Of a DNA stretch of 64,000 nucleotides, positions 36,966 to 48,480 are shown in pieces. Below the pieces are notes generated by a model. That model was given only the letters and a program-made list of their open reading frames with translations. It did not search any database and had not been told where the DNA came from. Every line of letters begins with the position of its first letter. Position 1 is the first letter of the stretch. This DNA comes from Torreya grandis (Eukaryota; Streptophyta; Pinopsida; Cupressales; Taxaceae): NCBI GenBank assembly GCA_037957365.1, contig JARHVA010001190.1, positions 3,292,001-3,356,000 on the forward strand, in the 5' to 3' direction. Both the position numbers and the translations under genes were made by a program.

Positions 36966-37487
36966 GTCGTAGGTTTATATGATGGAGGAAGTCTTGAGAT
37001 TTGTCTCATATAAGATAAAGGAAAATGTATAGTTTCTTGACATTTTTTATCTGACATTTGCATCATGTTATATTTGATATGAACAGTATATGTGAGCAGT
37101 CGTTTGGAAAGGTCCCTGTATACAAATGCTAGTTTGTTGTTATCAAACTTACTTGTCTTTTCTTACAAATGTTGTGTGGCTAGCTCAACAAACATTTGTG
37201 GTGTGGCATTTAGGCATTTCTCTTATTTTTGCAAAGCTATTATGATGTTCGATTGGCAACGACTTTGTCATGTTTGGCTTAGAGATTGCAAGACACATCA
37301 CTTCTACTACTATGATTTGGTTAAATATGAGGTGCAAATTTGATGCAGTGATCATGCAAGGGCAAATATTTGAAATCAGGTTAAATGATAGGGCTTTCTA
37401 GTTTGGTTATTATTGTTTTGTTTGCATATCACTTTGTTACCATAGTAACAGTTAGGTGTTATGTAGTTAGCAAAAAATCTTTGTTAA
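36966..37487. other. No recognisable feature
   Basis: Open frame 37092-37343 shows no family resemblance. No repeat was noted. Confidence 0.4.
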
Positions 37488-37502
37488 AGTCCTTTGCACC
37501 CA

Positions 37503-37724
37503 ACCCTGCATGGCTGGTGTAGTTGGCTAAGGGTTTTGGGTTCTTCCCATATAAGTCTCGAGGTCGATTCTTGCAGCCCAGATTAATATGGCTGACCGGT
37601 GTGTACAGGGCCCACCGCCAGCCCCTGGAGGACTGGTCTCACCTCCGCTCACCTCAATGAAGGTCGTTGGGTGGAGTCGAAGTGTCCCAAATGGGATTGG
37701 TGATACCTCTTGGTCAAAAAAATA
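37503..37724 (+). mobile_element. tRNA-derived SINE with target-site duplication
   Basis: The head ATGGCTGGTGTAGTTGGCTA resembles an A box (about 37515-37532). GAGGTCGATTCTTG about 30 bases later resembles a B box (37559-37572). A unique GC-rich body and a short A-rich tail (tcaaaaaaata) follow. The flanks agtcctttgcaccca (37488-37502) and agacctttgcaccca (37725-37739) are a 15-bp duplication with one mismatch. This is typical of LINE-mobilised SINEs, and the single mismatch suggests moderate age. The minus-strand frame 37527-37736 is incidental. Confidence 0.82.
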
Positions 37725-37739
37725 AGACCTTTGCACCCA

Positions 37740-39990
37740 GCAAACTAGGGAACATCTTCTAGGTAATATTTACTATACTTTTTTATCCAATTCTTCAAGA
37801 TAGTGTGCTATGAGATACAAGATTATGCCAATTTTAAAATCTGCAAACCTAAATCTATGACCACAACACTATGTTATCTCCCCAGGGAAATAAAAATTGA
37901 AATTTACAAACCTACCATTAGAGAAAAGAGGCCTACTTGTATGATTTACATCATTTTCTTATGATGTATGTTCTCTCACTACAAGTTCCATATGATTTCT
38001 CACAAAATAGGGCTAATCGACACCGATACCCCTTCACTTACTGCAATATTTGTGACAGCATGGTTCTTTTTCTTGTGTCATCTCCTTTGTTTGACAGAGC
38101 AGACAATATTCAATATCAACATTAGGAACAAATATATCTTAAAATACAACATTAAAATATATTAAAATTCAAAATACAATATAATATAATATCGCATAAT
38201 TTACAAAAAGATTATAATATATAAACTATAATATATTACAATCCATATTAAATTTTATATGGTATAAAATTAAATTACACAGTATATAATATGATATATA
38301 ACATATAATATTTAGCATATATCTTTTCTATTTCACAATCCTACAACCAAGAATGGGACCCATTTAACGGGTATAAACATTATTAGTTTTCTAATTTATT
38401 TTTTCTTCCCAATATAATCATGGTGATTACATAAAGCATTGTACTATGTTAAATATATGTTACTTCACAATATGTTAAACATAAATATATTCCAAGATAC
38501 TCTATGTTGTTCAATTACATATCCTACAAAATTGAGAATAAAAATGGATTTATAACAAAACAACTGTTTCTTCTTCTTTTGAATCCACTCTACGATTATG
38601 AGGCACCACCATCAATCTTGGTTGCGAGCTTGCACATCTTTAAAGAAAATTGACCTACCAATTGTAAAGGAGAAACCGAAAAAACAATATGCCCAACTGC
38701 AAAGAAGACAAAAACCTCTGAATAATTAAGTTAAGCATAACAAGGATGATTCCAGTGGTGCCCAGTGTTTATATATCACTTTGCTATAATTTTTATAGAA
38801 TTGTATAGAAAAAACCCATACCATGCAAAAGGATCAAGGTGAGCCTATCTAAATAAATGTGTACATGTTTGGTAATGATTTCTTCAAATTTTAAAGGAAT
38901 GAACTTGCACTTCCGTTCCATAGCAACTAAACTAATCATCAGTGTTGGGTGAATATTTTGTCACCAGTGTATCGATGAGCAAAATAGGTCTGATCATCCA
39001 CAACAAGGGAGATTGGTCATCCAAGGTTGCAGTTTTACCACATCCAAAGGGGACAAATCTCTCCTCTCATCAAGGGGAGGTTCAATATAAAATATGAGGA
39101 GCTATATACTATAACTATAAGCAGAAAATAACACTCAGGGGTAGAATAACACCATCTATCTCTCTGTTTTCATAGATGATATTCACAAAACAGAGGAGAA
39201 AATCCTAGTGAAGACATCGAAGGCACTTCTCTTCTTTCAGAAGTGATCTTACAAGGGACAGCAGGAGTTCTTTCAGGTAATGACAAGTAACTGGTAACAG
39301 GGAGAAATAACCAACAGAATGAAGTGTAGCACAAAGTCTCCATTTCAGCTGCCCAAAGAGTGAAATACAAAGGACAATGAGGGCACAAAGTCTTCCCAAG
39401 GTCCTTTACACAGGAACATAAAACAAACACACACTAAAGACAACTATGACAGCACAAAGTCTGAAAGTAACTGGCTTCAGGACATCTTCCTTATCACTTC
39501 CACTAGCTCTGCTTGTTAATTTGAATAAACAAGAATACACTCAGGAAACAGACATAAGAACAATCTCCTATAATGATACAAGCTATAACAGCACAAAGTC
39601 TGAAAGTAACTTGCTTTCTGATTCAAACAAAGAAATATGATGAACAATATGAGCTCAAAGTCTCAGTAATGCCTTTCAATTTGGGCAGAGTTTTTCTTCT
39701 GATAAATAAAGAGATCTCCTTTGCATAATGAGATAAATTACAATGTATAGCCACCAAGCAGGGCTTGGCACTCTTTCCCATGGGACGGCCCACACTGCAG
39801 TCAATGCCTTCAATGCATTTCCAGGTTTTTCAAAAGACTACATTGAAAACAGGGTGGCTGTCTTAACTATGGCATGTCATTTCATCCCATATGTCTTCTC
39901 CTAAGTCTGGATCATCTGGTCTGTCCTCTCTGACATTTACACAGCTGTCCATTTTGTCTTTTCTCCAAAGGAGACCAACAGGTTGTGCCT
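37740..39990. other. No gene recognised; weak repeats
   Basis: AT-rich to about 38500, then mixed composition. The phrase gcacaaagtctgaaagtaact occurs near 39450 and 39591, and shorter caaagtct copies near 39316, 39378 and 39656. It might be part of an old LTR, but no partner or ends were found. Confidence 0.35.
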
Positions 39991-40029
39991 TCAATGTGGT
40001 GCGCTCTTGATTCACTATTTCACCTATTG

Positions 40030-41690
40030 GAAATAACTACTACGTAGATATTTTCCTCTTTGTCTCTTCTAGCTACGATTTGAGCTCCCGGGCTATCTTT
40101 TTGATCTTGTTGGCTCCTTACGCTCTTCCATCAACGATTCTTCCCTTTGGCGTTTTGGCCTTTTGCATTCGAGTCCGTGTTCTAGCTTTCAAAGATCAAC
40201 GGCTATTTCATTTATGTGAATTTGACGTCTTCGGGCCTATCATCGTTAGGAAACCAACAACTAGTTTGTTGTCCTAAATTTGACAGCTACGGGGACGTCA
40301 CCAGACGTCTAAATCCCAATGGCTAGTTCATGGTGTTTAACTTTGACGTCTACAGGCCCATCATATTCCTTGGCAATTCATTCGGCTTTCTTGTGTGATC
40401 CTTCCTGAAGGGGACCTGCCCTTCGGGGTCTTGAGAAAGGTCCCTTTTTCTCAGCAAGAGCCCCCCTACAATGGCACATACCCTTCGAGTGGTCCTCATA
40501 TGGTCTTCAAGCTTCTTTCTCCTCGACAGGTTTTTCCTCAGGCTTTTCTTTCAGACAAAAGTCCGAAGGAAATGTTCCTTCACTTTGTCTTTTTCCGTCG
40601 GGTGTCGGGCCTTTGTCTTTTTGTCAAGCTTATTTCTTCGAATAAAAGTCCGAAGGAATTCCTTTGGACTTTTTGTCTGAAGGAGATGCCTTAATCATTT
40701 TGCCACATTCTTTTCTCAAAAGAGAACTGTGCCCTCCGCAAGGACTGTTCAAGCCCAAAACTATCCTTCAAACTTTTGCAATGGGCCATCTGCTCCTCGC
40801 CTGCCCTCCACAAGGGCTATTTATCCTTGGTTCACTTTTCTGAAGGAATTCTCTTTATCCGCTTTTGCTCGCTGCCCTCCGCAAGGGTACTTGGCTTGGT
40901 TCATTGCCCTCTGCAAGGGCACTTTTTCCTTTGGCTTTGGGGCAGCCCCCTGAACCTATCGATTAAACTGACCGATTGAACCAATTTTGGTTCAATGGTT
41001 CAATGGTTCAATCAGTTCAATCTCTTTATTTGGCTAAGTCTTTTGATCACTTGAACAAAATGCATTGAACCATATGGCCGTTGAACCTGTTGAACCATTG
41101 ACGAAGCACTTAACTCTTGCCGATGATGTTGAACCTTTTGAACCCATTGAACCTGTTAAATCGAAATGGTTCAAGGTTCAACGGTTCAATAGTTCAATGA
41201 TTCGATCCTTGCTTAGAAGCTTGTCGATGAACTTTTTGGTTGAACCTTGACGTTGAACCAACCTTAAAATCGCCTAAGTGTTGAGAGCTTGTTTCTTTCC
41301 TCTAGAGTCTGTAGAAACCAACCTGTAGAGTCCATAGTTTTGAGGCCTTAAGAGTCTGTAGATTTGAGCTTGCTTGCAGAGTCTGTAGAAGCCAAGTCCA
41401 TAGTTTTCTCTAACTTTGAAAGAGTCTGTAGAAATCTAGCTTGCGGAGTCCGTGGAAACCATCTGTGAAGTTCTTAGTTCCACCTGCAGAGTCCGTAGCT
41501 CGAGTCCGTAGAACTAGGGGAGTCCGTAGAATTCTTACTACGAAGTCCGTAGAAACTGAGTCCGTAGAAATGAACCTGCAGAGTCTGTAGTTCCAAGCCT
41601 GCAGAGTCCATAGATTCAACCTTGTAGAGTCTGTAGATTTCTGAAAAAGCTTTGAAAAATGAAGAACTTGAATGCTCAAAATAATTTTTG
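40030..41690. repeat. GC-richer block of several minisatellites and palindromes
   Basis: Four short-repeat types follow one another. GACGTC-bearing phrases lie at 40226-40350. A tgccctc(c/t)(g/a)caagg unit occurs four times between 40731 and 40920. ggttcaa and ttgaacc words occur in both orientations at about 40975-41250. A unit with core gagtc(c/t)(g/a)tag(a/t) occurs more than a dozen times at about 41297-41640. Many frames stay open across the block because of the repeats. It resembles the minisatellite-rich LTRs of element C and may be an old LTR, but I found no pair. Confidence 0.65.
40644..40673. repeat. 30-bp near-perfect palindrome
   Basis: aaaagtccgaagg and its reverse complement meet at a central GAATTC-containing axis, with one mismatched pair (g against t). 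The half-site aaagtccgaagga also occurs alone near 40557. Confidence 0.85.
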
Positions 41691-41699
41691 AAAAGGGAA

Positions 41700-42207
41700 G
41701 AGAGGATTTTGGTCTGTTGAACCAAAATAGTTCAAATGTTGTCCCAAAAATGAGTGACAATTTTTGGAAACAATAATCTGAAAGCATCATATGCAAGTTA
41801 TGTCTAACCGATTTCTTTTTGGTTTTTAACACTGCAAAACTCTTTCCCTAATTAGGTCGACTCCTAACCCCACAACATGTCAACCCCTCACTGCATTGTT
41901 TGAAATAAGTATATTCTTTTTTATGTTATTTAATTTATAATATTTTATATTTAGTATAATATACTTTTTAAATCAAACTATTAACATGCTTAACTCGCTC
42001 ACTTTTTAAATTCTACTGTAGGTAATAGTAAATATAATATTATTATAATATAATGTGCTTTTGTATTATAATATGTAATTTATCACTAATTTTTTTATAT
42101 TATATATAAAATAATAATTAGTAATATATATTGACTTATAAAATTGTAAATATTATTGTAAATTAATATTATATTATAATATCACTTATATAACAACATA
42201 ATGTATT

Positions 42208-42214
<7 letters not shown>
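41700..42214. other. AT-rich, no feature
   Basis: Increasingly AT-rich sequence leading into a TA microsatellite; no coding potential recognised. Confidence 0.5.

Positions 42215-42289
<75 letters not shown>
42215..42289. repeat. (TA)n microsatellite
   Basis: About 37 TA units without interruption. Confidence 0.95.
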
Positions 42290-42295
<6 letters not shown>

Positions 42296-42315
42296 TATAT
42301 TATATAATATTAAAA

Positions 42316-42957
42316 TATATTTACTAAAATTTATAATTTATGAAAATATATTTACTCGTATATATTAAAATATATAATCTATTACAATATATTTTCTCTC
42401 ATATATAATATATTTACTACTCATTTAAATATAAATTATGATTTTTAATTTAATTCTTTATTTACATATTTTCATTTAAATTAAATTGTATATTTCAATT
42501 ATTTTCAAACATCATATTTAATGTTAATAATATTTATTCTCTATTTAATTAAATAAATATATTATTAAATTATATATTTTAGTTATTTTCAAGTATCACA
42601 TTTAATATTGATAATATCTATTTTCTTATTTTATAGTATATTTACTAAAATTTATAATTTATGAAAATATATTTACTCGTATATATTAAAATATATAATC
42701 TATTACAATATATTTTCTCTCATATATAATATATTTACTACTCATTTAAATATAAATTATGATTTTTAATTTAATTCTTTATTTACATATTTTCATTTAA
42801 ATTAAATTGTATATTTCAATTATTTTCAAACATCATATTTAATGTTAATAATATTTATTCTCTATTTAATTAAATAAATATATTATTAAATTATATATTT
42901 TAGTTATTTTCAAGTATCACATTTAATATTGATAATATCTATTTTCTTATTTTATAG
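42316..42957. repeat. Perfect two-copy tandem duplication, 321-bp period
   Basis: 42316-42636 and 42637-42957 read identically base by base. The unit is over 80 percent A+T. A diverged third relative of part of the unit lies at about 44430-44560, on the other side of the LINE relic. Confidence 0.95.
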
Positions 42958-43137
42958 TGCCAATTTATTTAATCGGATATATATGTTTTTTTTTAATCTA
43001 TTAAATTGTATGTTTTTAAAAAAAGTAGAAAAGAGTCTATTAAAATGTAAAATGTTTTTTATTTTTTTTGGAAATCAGTATTATTATACTATCAAAAAAT
43101 ATGTTTTTTTTAATCTAAATTCCCTCTCTATAACTAA

Positions 43138-43563
43138 GATGTATGTTTGGGTTCGTCTTCCTAACCTACCTCTATATTTTTGGCATGCTTATAAGGAAAT
43201 AAGTAATGCTATGGGATCATTCATAAAGAATGATCATGAAAGGGTTGTTGCATACCTGTGTATCTGTGCTCGAATTTGTGTAGAGATTGATTTGAGTAAA
43301 GGGGTTCTGGATAAAATTATTTTGAAATATGGTGAAGGTCTTCATGAGCAAATCCTAGATTATGAGGATACTGCTTTTAGATGCAATAAGTGTAAAACTC
43401 CAAGTCATCTTCATGCATCTTGTCCTCTGGGACCCACTTATGCAAGTAAGAGAAAGGGGGAGAAATCAAAATTGAGAGAATGGAGTGCTCCAGATCCAGT
43501 AGTAGTGGTTGAAGACTATTTTGAAGATTTAGAAAGGCGCAAAAATGTGGAATTAAGAGAATA
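43138..43563 (+). pseudogene. LINE ORF1 fragment (DUF4283-type with zinc knuckle)
   Basis: From MYVWVRLPNLPLYFW the frame resembles the C-terminal half of plant LINE ORF1 proteins. It continues with ARICVEIDLSKGV, then LDYEDTAFRCNKCKTPSHLH and a complete CX2CX4HX4C knuckle at 43382-43423. The upstream part of the open frame (42929-43137) is AT-rich flank and not part of the gene. An acidic tail follows and the frame stops at 43562. No ORF2 (endonuclease or RT) follows. Confidence 0.8.
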
Positions 43564-44035
43564 AAAAAGGAGAACAAGTTGTTCCTGCCAAAGAAGTTGT
43601 GTCTAATGTGGAGGTAAGAGATGAAGTCCAAAATATTCCCTTGAAACTTTCAGTAGGGGGAGTGAAGAGAGGCTAAATTATGGTAGTGAATCCCAAACAA
43701 GGGAAGTGGCAGGGGGTAATAAAGAAAAAAAGGACAAAAGGGAAAGATGGGTAACCTTCTAGAATACTATCCCATTAAATGATGGTTTTGTGTCTGATGT
43801 TGGGGTTCGGATGGTAACAGGGTTTGTTGTTTATTCGATTCATGACCTTGTGGCCGTTTGGTGCATTTGGTTTTCTACACCCATGTTGGTTTAGTTTGGT
43901 TGGCCTATGTAATCTTGTTTTTTGTAAAAGCTTTGTGTTTTCTAATATAGGGTAAGGGACCCATAGAACCCTAGGAATTATCTAAAAAGATATACATGTT
44001 TTTTTAATATATGAAATTGTATCTTTTTTCAAAGA
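43564..44035 (+). mobile_element. LINE 3' remnant with internal deletion
   Basis: After ORF1 the sequence passes within about 250 bp to a T/G-rich tail (ttgtttattcgattcatgac ... gggtaagggacccatagaac) typical of plant LINE 3' ends. About 4 kb of ORF2 would have to be missing. No target-site duplication was identified. Confidence 0.55.
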
Positions 44036-44044
44036 TGTAGTAAA

Positions 44045-44350
44045 CAATCATTGGGAAATTCATTTGGATATTTGTCCATTTCGAAATATAGACTTCCAAG
44101 TGTCTTATTTGTTGCCAAGAATTGGGTCTAGCGGACGGATTTCAAATCCTACAATGTTAATCCACCACGTCCCCAATTAGACGTTAAACTGCGTACACAA
44201 TCATTGGGAAATTCATTTGGATATTTGTCCATTTCGAGATATAGACTTCCAAGTGTCTTATTTGTTGCCAAGAATTGGGTCTAGCGGACGGATTTCAAAT
44301 CCTACAATGTTAATCCACCACGTCCCCAATTAGACGTTAAACTGCGTACA
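44045..44350. repeat. Two-copy tandem duplication, 153-bp period
   Basis: caatcattgggaaattcatt starts at 44045 and 44198. The copies match throughout except for one clear A/G difference (cgaaatatag against cgagatatag) and the last base. The unit ends with aaactgcgtaca. Confidence 0.95.
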
Positions 44351-44419
44351 TAAAAGTTTTTTATATCTGTTAATGAAGAATTAGCGCAATATATAAAATA
44401 CCAACAAACAATATTAACA

Positions 44420-45175
44420 GTAATATTTATGTACATATTTTCTTATATTTATTTAAATTAAATTGTATGTTTCAGTTATTTTCAAACATCACATTTAATT
44501 TTAATAATATATATTTTCTTATTTCATATTGTCTGATTTATTTAATCAAATATATTTGGATGCAATTTTAATAGTGAACATTTAATTTTAATAATATATA
44601 TTTTCTTATTTCTAATAGTGACTCATTAATCTTTAAAAATCAATACTGTAACAATAAATAATATTAATATTTTATTTTAAAATTTATATTATATTACATT
44701 TTAAATGTTATAAATAAAATAATTAAAAAAATAATATTTGATATTTATATATTACTATCAATCAATAACATATTCATTTAAAAATTTCGTAAATTAACTG
44801 AATCCATAAATAATACATACTTTAATAATTTACTTTAAAATTATATTACATTTTAAACATTATAAATAAAATAATTTAAAAAGCAATGTTTTGTATTTAT
44901 ATATTACTGTGAATTAATAACATATTTATTTGAAAAGCTCGTAAGTTAATTAAATTCATAAATAATATATATTATTATAACATTCAATCACAATACTGTA
45001 ATATGTTACTTTAAAAATTATATTATATTATATTTTAAACATTATAAATTAAATAACTAAAAAAATAATATTTCTTATTTATATATTAATGTAGATCAGT
45101 AACATATCCATTTGTAAATTAATGAAACTCATAAATAATACACACTTTATAACATTCAATCACAATTATTTTGAT
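44420..45175. repeat. AT-rich tandem units of about 155-180 bp
   Basis: Three diverged units follow each other from about 44640, each with attatattacattttaaacattataaa, then a tatttatatatta block and cataaataata(c/t). They resemble a short, old AT-rich satellite. Just upstream (44430-44560) is a relative of the 321-bp unit at 42316. Confidence 0.7.
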
Positions 45176-45334
45176 GCATGGTGGACAATGAGTTTCTATC
45201 ACATTATTTTTATGCATGATGGACAATGAATTTCTACATTTAGATAAGATAATGCTCTATTTGATTGAAACCCTTCTTCTTCAAATATGTCAGCACTATG
45301 TTTATTATTTTAGATTCTTCCATAGTTAAGTTTT

Positions 45335-45584
45335 GCTTCTAATAATTTTTCCAGGCCCTGAAGATGAATCAAATGCATGCGTTTCATAGAGGAATGAAAA
45401 ATATTGCAGGAAAAATGAAGTTGAAACATTTATCTCTGTGAGCCAGCCGCACAATAACTGCTTCTAATAATTTTTCCACGCCCTGAAGATGAATCAAATG
45501 CATGCGTTTCATAGAGGAATGAAAAATATTGCAAGAAAAATGAAGTTGAAACATTTATCTCTATGAGCCGGCCGCACAATAACT
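45335..45584. repeat. Two-copy tandem duplication, 125-bp period
   Basis: gcttctaataatttttccan begins at 45335 and 45460. The copies differ at only a few bases (for example ccaggccc against ccacgccc, and agccagccgc against agccggccgc). Confidence 0.95.
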
Positions 45585-45909
45585 GCTGAGTTAATTAGCT
45601 TGACATCTATTATAGTCATGTCTTTGAGTTAGGTTACACAATATACTAGCTTTAAATTAATATAGTTTTATTTTATTAAAAATATATATTTAAATATTTA
45701 AAAAATTGTAAATTAATTAATTTTTATGATGGAACTTTATTACGTAGAATTCCCTAAAATATAAATATTTATCTTTCAATTTTTTTTTGGGGAAAGACAA
45801 TATAAACTCATAACAAAATGGTTGAAGAATTTTGGAAATAATTGAACCACGAACATTAAAATATATAAATTTGGCTTATATGTTAATATAGGATTGAATT
45901 TTCTTATAA

Positions 45910-45914
45910 TATAG
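45910..45914. repeat. Target-site duplication of element D, left (tatag)
   Basis: tatag directly before TGTTAG matches 50199-50203 directly after the D 3' LTR. Confidence 0.88.
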
Positions 45915-46988
45915 TGTTAGATTGTGGAGCTAAAAACTTCATTGATGCAGACATGGAGGAGGTTGTTGAGAGGTTGCTGAGCAACTGACGTCGGTCTGAT
46001 CAACTGACGTCGATCATATATAGTGAGCAGAGCAACCGACATCGGTCAGGTATCGGCCGACGTCAGTCATCTCCAGCCAGACGGGGATCGACGTCGGTCG
46101 CCTGTGCGGTTCTAGAACTGCTAGTTGATGAACAGTTAGTTAACGAACCGGTTGTTTGCATGTTAAAGGCTAATTTTAGTCTTGGAGCTGCGGATCTAAT
46201 TATTGTAATTGGATGTCTAATTATTGTTTGCATGAGATCTATATAATAGACTCATGGGATGTATTGTAAAGTGTGAGGGATCAAAGCAGGGATTCCCAGG
46301 GTGCTAGATAGAGAGAGCAAGGTTGGCTTCTCATAGTGCCACAGTGCCAAGTGTGTATGATCAGGTAGATCTGTGAGAGAGCAAGGTCTGGTAGAAGATC
46401 CACAGGGGTGCTGGTTTGGAGGACAAGTGTTCTTCATGGTATGTAAGATCAGGTAGGAGATCTACATGTGGTAAGTAAGGTCGGTTGATCTGCAAGTGTG
46501 TGTGTGTGTGTGCAAGATCTAGGTTTGCAGGTGTGCAAAACCAGGTTGATTTACAGGTGTGCAAGATCAGAGAGGTCAGCAACACAACAGGTAGCAAGCT
46601 CAGGTGAGATCTACTTGGAGTACATTGCGTACTTGTTTTTACTGGTAGTATTGTTACTGACTGGTGGATTGGCAGTATTGTTACTGGCTGGTGGAGGTGA
46701 ACAACAGCTCTATGTTTGAGTTGTTTGTTGTGACCGTAATTGAGAGAGTGAGCTCTTGAACAGATTTACTGTTTATGCCCTAGAGGTGTGGGAGCCCTAG
46801 AGGAGTGTAAAGAAGAAGACTATGGTATCTTCTTTGTTGTATTTCCTTCTGGAAGAGTATTAATACAATTGGGTATTGTCTCTCACATTTTGTGTTGTTT
46901 TTGATTTCTAGTTACTGTTTACTTTTGGTTAAATTATGCGTTTAGTTGCTTGTACATGGTAATCAATGGTGCTTCCTAGATCCTGACA
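45915..46988 (+). repeat. Element D 5' LTR
   Basis: Begins TGTTAGATTGTGGAGC and ends TCCTGACA. Its U3 carries five copies of a palindromic CpG-rich 12-mer. It has a (GT)n run near 46497-46511. Confidence 0.92.
45984..46098. promoter_or_regulatory. Array of ACCGACGTCGGT-like palindromes in element D U3
   Basis: Five variants at 45984-45995, 46003-46014, 46035-46046, 46056-46067 and 46087-46098. They lie about 140-260 bases upstream of the TATA box, the usual place of LTR enhancers. The motif contains ACCGAC, the core bound by DREB/CBF factors, on both strands, and GACGTC, a bZIP core. Function is inferred from motif and position. Confidence 0.6.
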
Positions 46989-47077
46989 ATTGGTATCAGA
47001 GCTAAGGTTGCAGGGAGCAGGTTTGTGTTTGATTACAAGTCACTCTCAGGAGTTTTTGATTGAGTGGGAGTAAAGCA

Positions 47078-47710
47078 ATGGTAGAAAAAAGTACACTAAG
47101 AATGGAGGAACTCAAAGGCATGAATGGTCAATTAAGGTGTTATGGAAAGAAAGAGCAGGTAAAGAAAAATTGTTGGTTGATAACAGATCAGCATAAAAAG
47201 AATGAAGAAGCAGTTGTTGTAGGTATTGTTGCATGGGTTGCTCTTATATGTTCCTTGGATAAAGTAGAATCTTGATTTATAGATTCTGTTGCCTCTTTCC
47301 ATGCAGCCCCAAATAGAGTATTTTTCCATGTTAAGGTCCATGAAGACTTTGGAAAGATTTATTTAGGGGTTGGTGAGCCTTGTCAAATTGGCAAAGGGGA
47401 AGTGCAGCTGAAATTGCAGATGGCCAACACATGAGTGTTGAAGTAGGTCATGCAGGTCCCAGTCCTGAAGATGTAGCTAATTTCTACAAAAAGTTTGGTG
47501 ATGAGAGATGCACAGGAACTCTCACAACGGATGCACTTGAATTAGCATGTGGTAAGAAAGTAGGTACTCTTTATCTACCTGCTTGTATTATTGATTCCAC
47601 CTCTGTTGCAAAAATGTGGCTTTGTAGGCTTGGTCACATAAGTGAGAAGGGAATGGATGTTCTTAGGTCAAATGGTAAGAGTTCAGCTTCAGAGAGCATA
47701 GACTGAGATT
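47078..47710 (+). pseudogene. Element D gag end and pre-integrase fragment
   Basis: RCYGKKEQVKKNCW is a zinc knuckle that has lost residues. After frame changes come VKVHEDFGKIYLGVGEPCQI and, at 47520-47700, KKVGTLYL and AKMWLCRLGHISEKGMDVL, which resemble the copia pre-integrase domain (normally with a conserved LWHxRLGH). The integrase core that should follow is absent. Confidence 0.8.
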
Positions 47711-47938
47711 TCTGTGAGTAGTGAGATGCTACAAGAAAGGATTGAATTTATTGCAGGAAAAGGAAGTCTGATGTAGTTAACAAACTTAAGAACTAGAAAG
47801 CCTTGGTGTTCATGGAGGAGATGATGGACAGAGATTAGCGGATGGGGCTGGATACTTCTAAGCAGGGCAATTTGGATAGGGTTTTGATTCAAAGTAAGTT
47901 CGTGGGTAAAAAGTCATCACTCACAGGAAAACACAAGT

Positions 47939-48106
47939 ACCGACATCGGTCAGGGGTAACCGACGTCGGTCATGTGCAGACATGCAAAGTTGGTGGTGTC
48001 GGGTAGGTGGCGACCGACGTCAATCAGGGAACTGGCATTAGTAGTCAGGTCAATCGCATGGAACCGACGTCGGTCAGATGTAGACTGGGTGGTGATCGAC
48101 ATCGGT
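47939..48106. promoter_or_regulatory. Second ACCGACGTCGGT array, inside element D
   Basis: Five copies at 47939-47950, 47959-47970, 48013-48024, 48063-48074 and 48095-48106, two of them perfect (47959, 48063). They occupy the place where integrase and RT coding sequence was lost. Flanking bases differ from the LTR array, so this is not simply an LTR fragment. Confidence 0.55.
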
Positions 48107-48480
48107 CACTAGAACAAATTTTGGGCAGACAACAAGCTGTCAAGGAGTCTCAAACGCCCATGTGGAGGACTGAAAGTGTAAGTAAGCCTCAAATTCGTTA
48201 TTCCTCTTCTTTACACTACTTGTTGCTCACTGATGGTCAAGAACCAGGAAGTTTTAAAGAAGCAGAGCAGGTAGGATCCAAGAAATAGTGGGAGCATGGC
48301 ATGAATTCTTTGGAGAAGAACCAAACAGGAGATTTGGTAGAGTTGCAAGCTGGGATGAAAGCACTAAGAGATGAATGGATTCTTTGGTTAAAGAAGAGAG
48401 AGAATGGACACGTGAGATGAAAGGCCAGGTCATATGGTCTTGAGGAAGCTGTAGGACAGTGGTACAGGTTTGACAGGTGT

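Noticed and set aside
38943..41870. A single large LTR starting tgttgggtgaatattttg
   Set aside because: No second copy, no matching end and no target-site duplication could be found in the window.
42929..43137. N-terminal extension of the LINE ORF1 frame
   Set aside because: This part is AT-rich flank overlapping the end of the 321-bp duplication; homology starts only at about 43138.
46361..46719. Open frames of 73-78 codons in both strands of the D LTR
   Set aside because: They recur in the 3' LTR (49467-49929) as expected for LTR sequence and show no domain.
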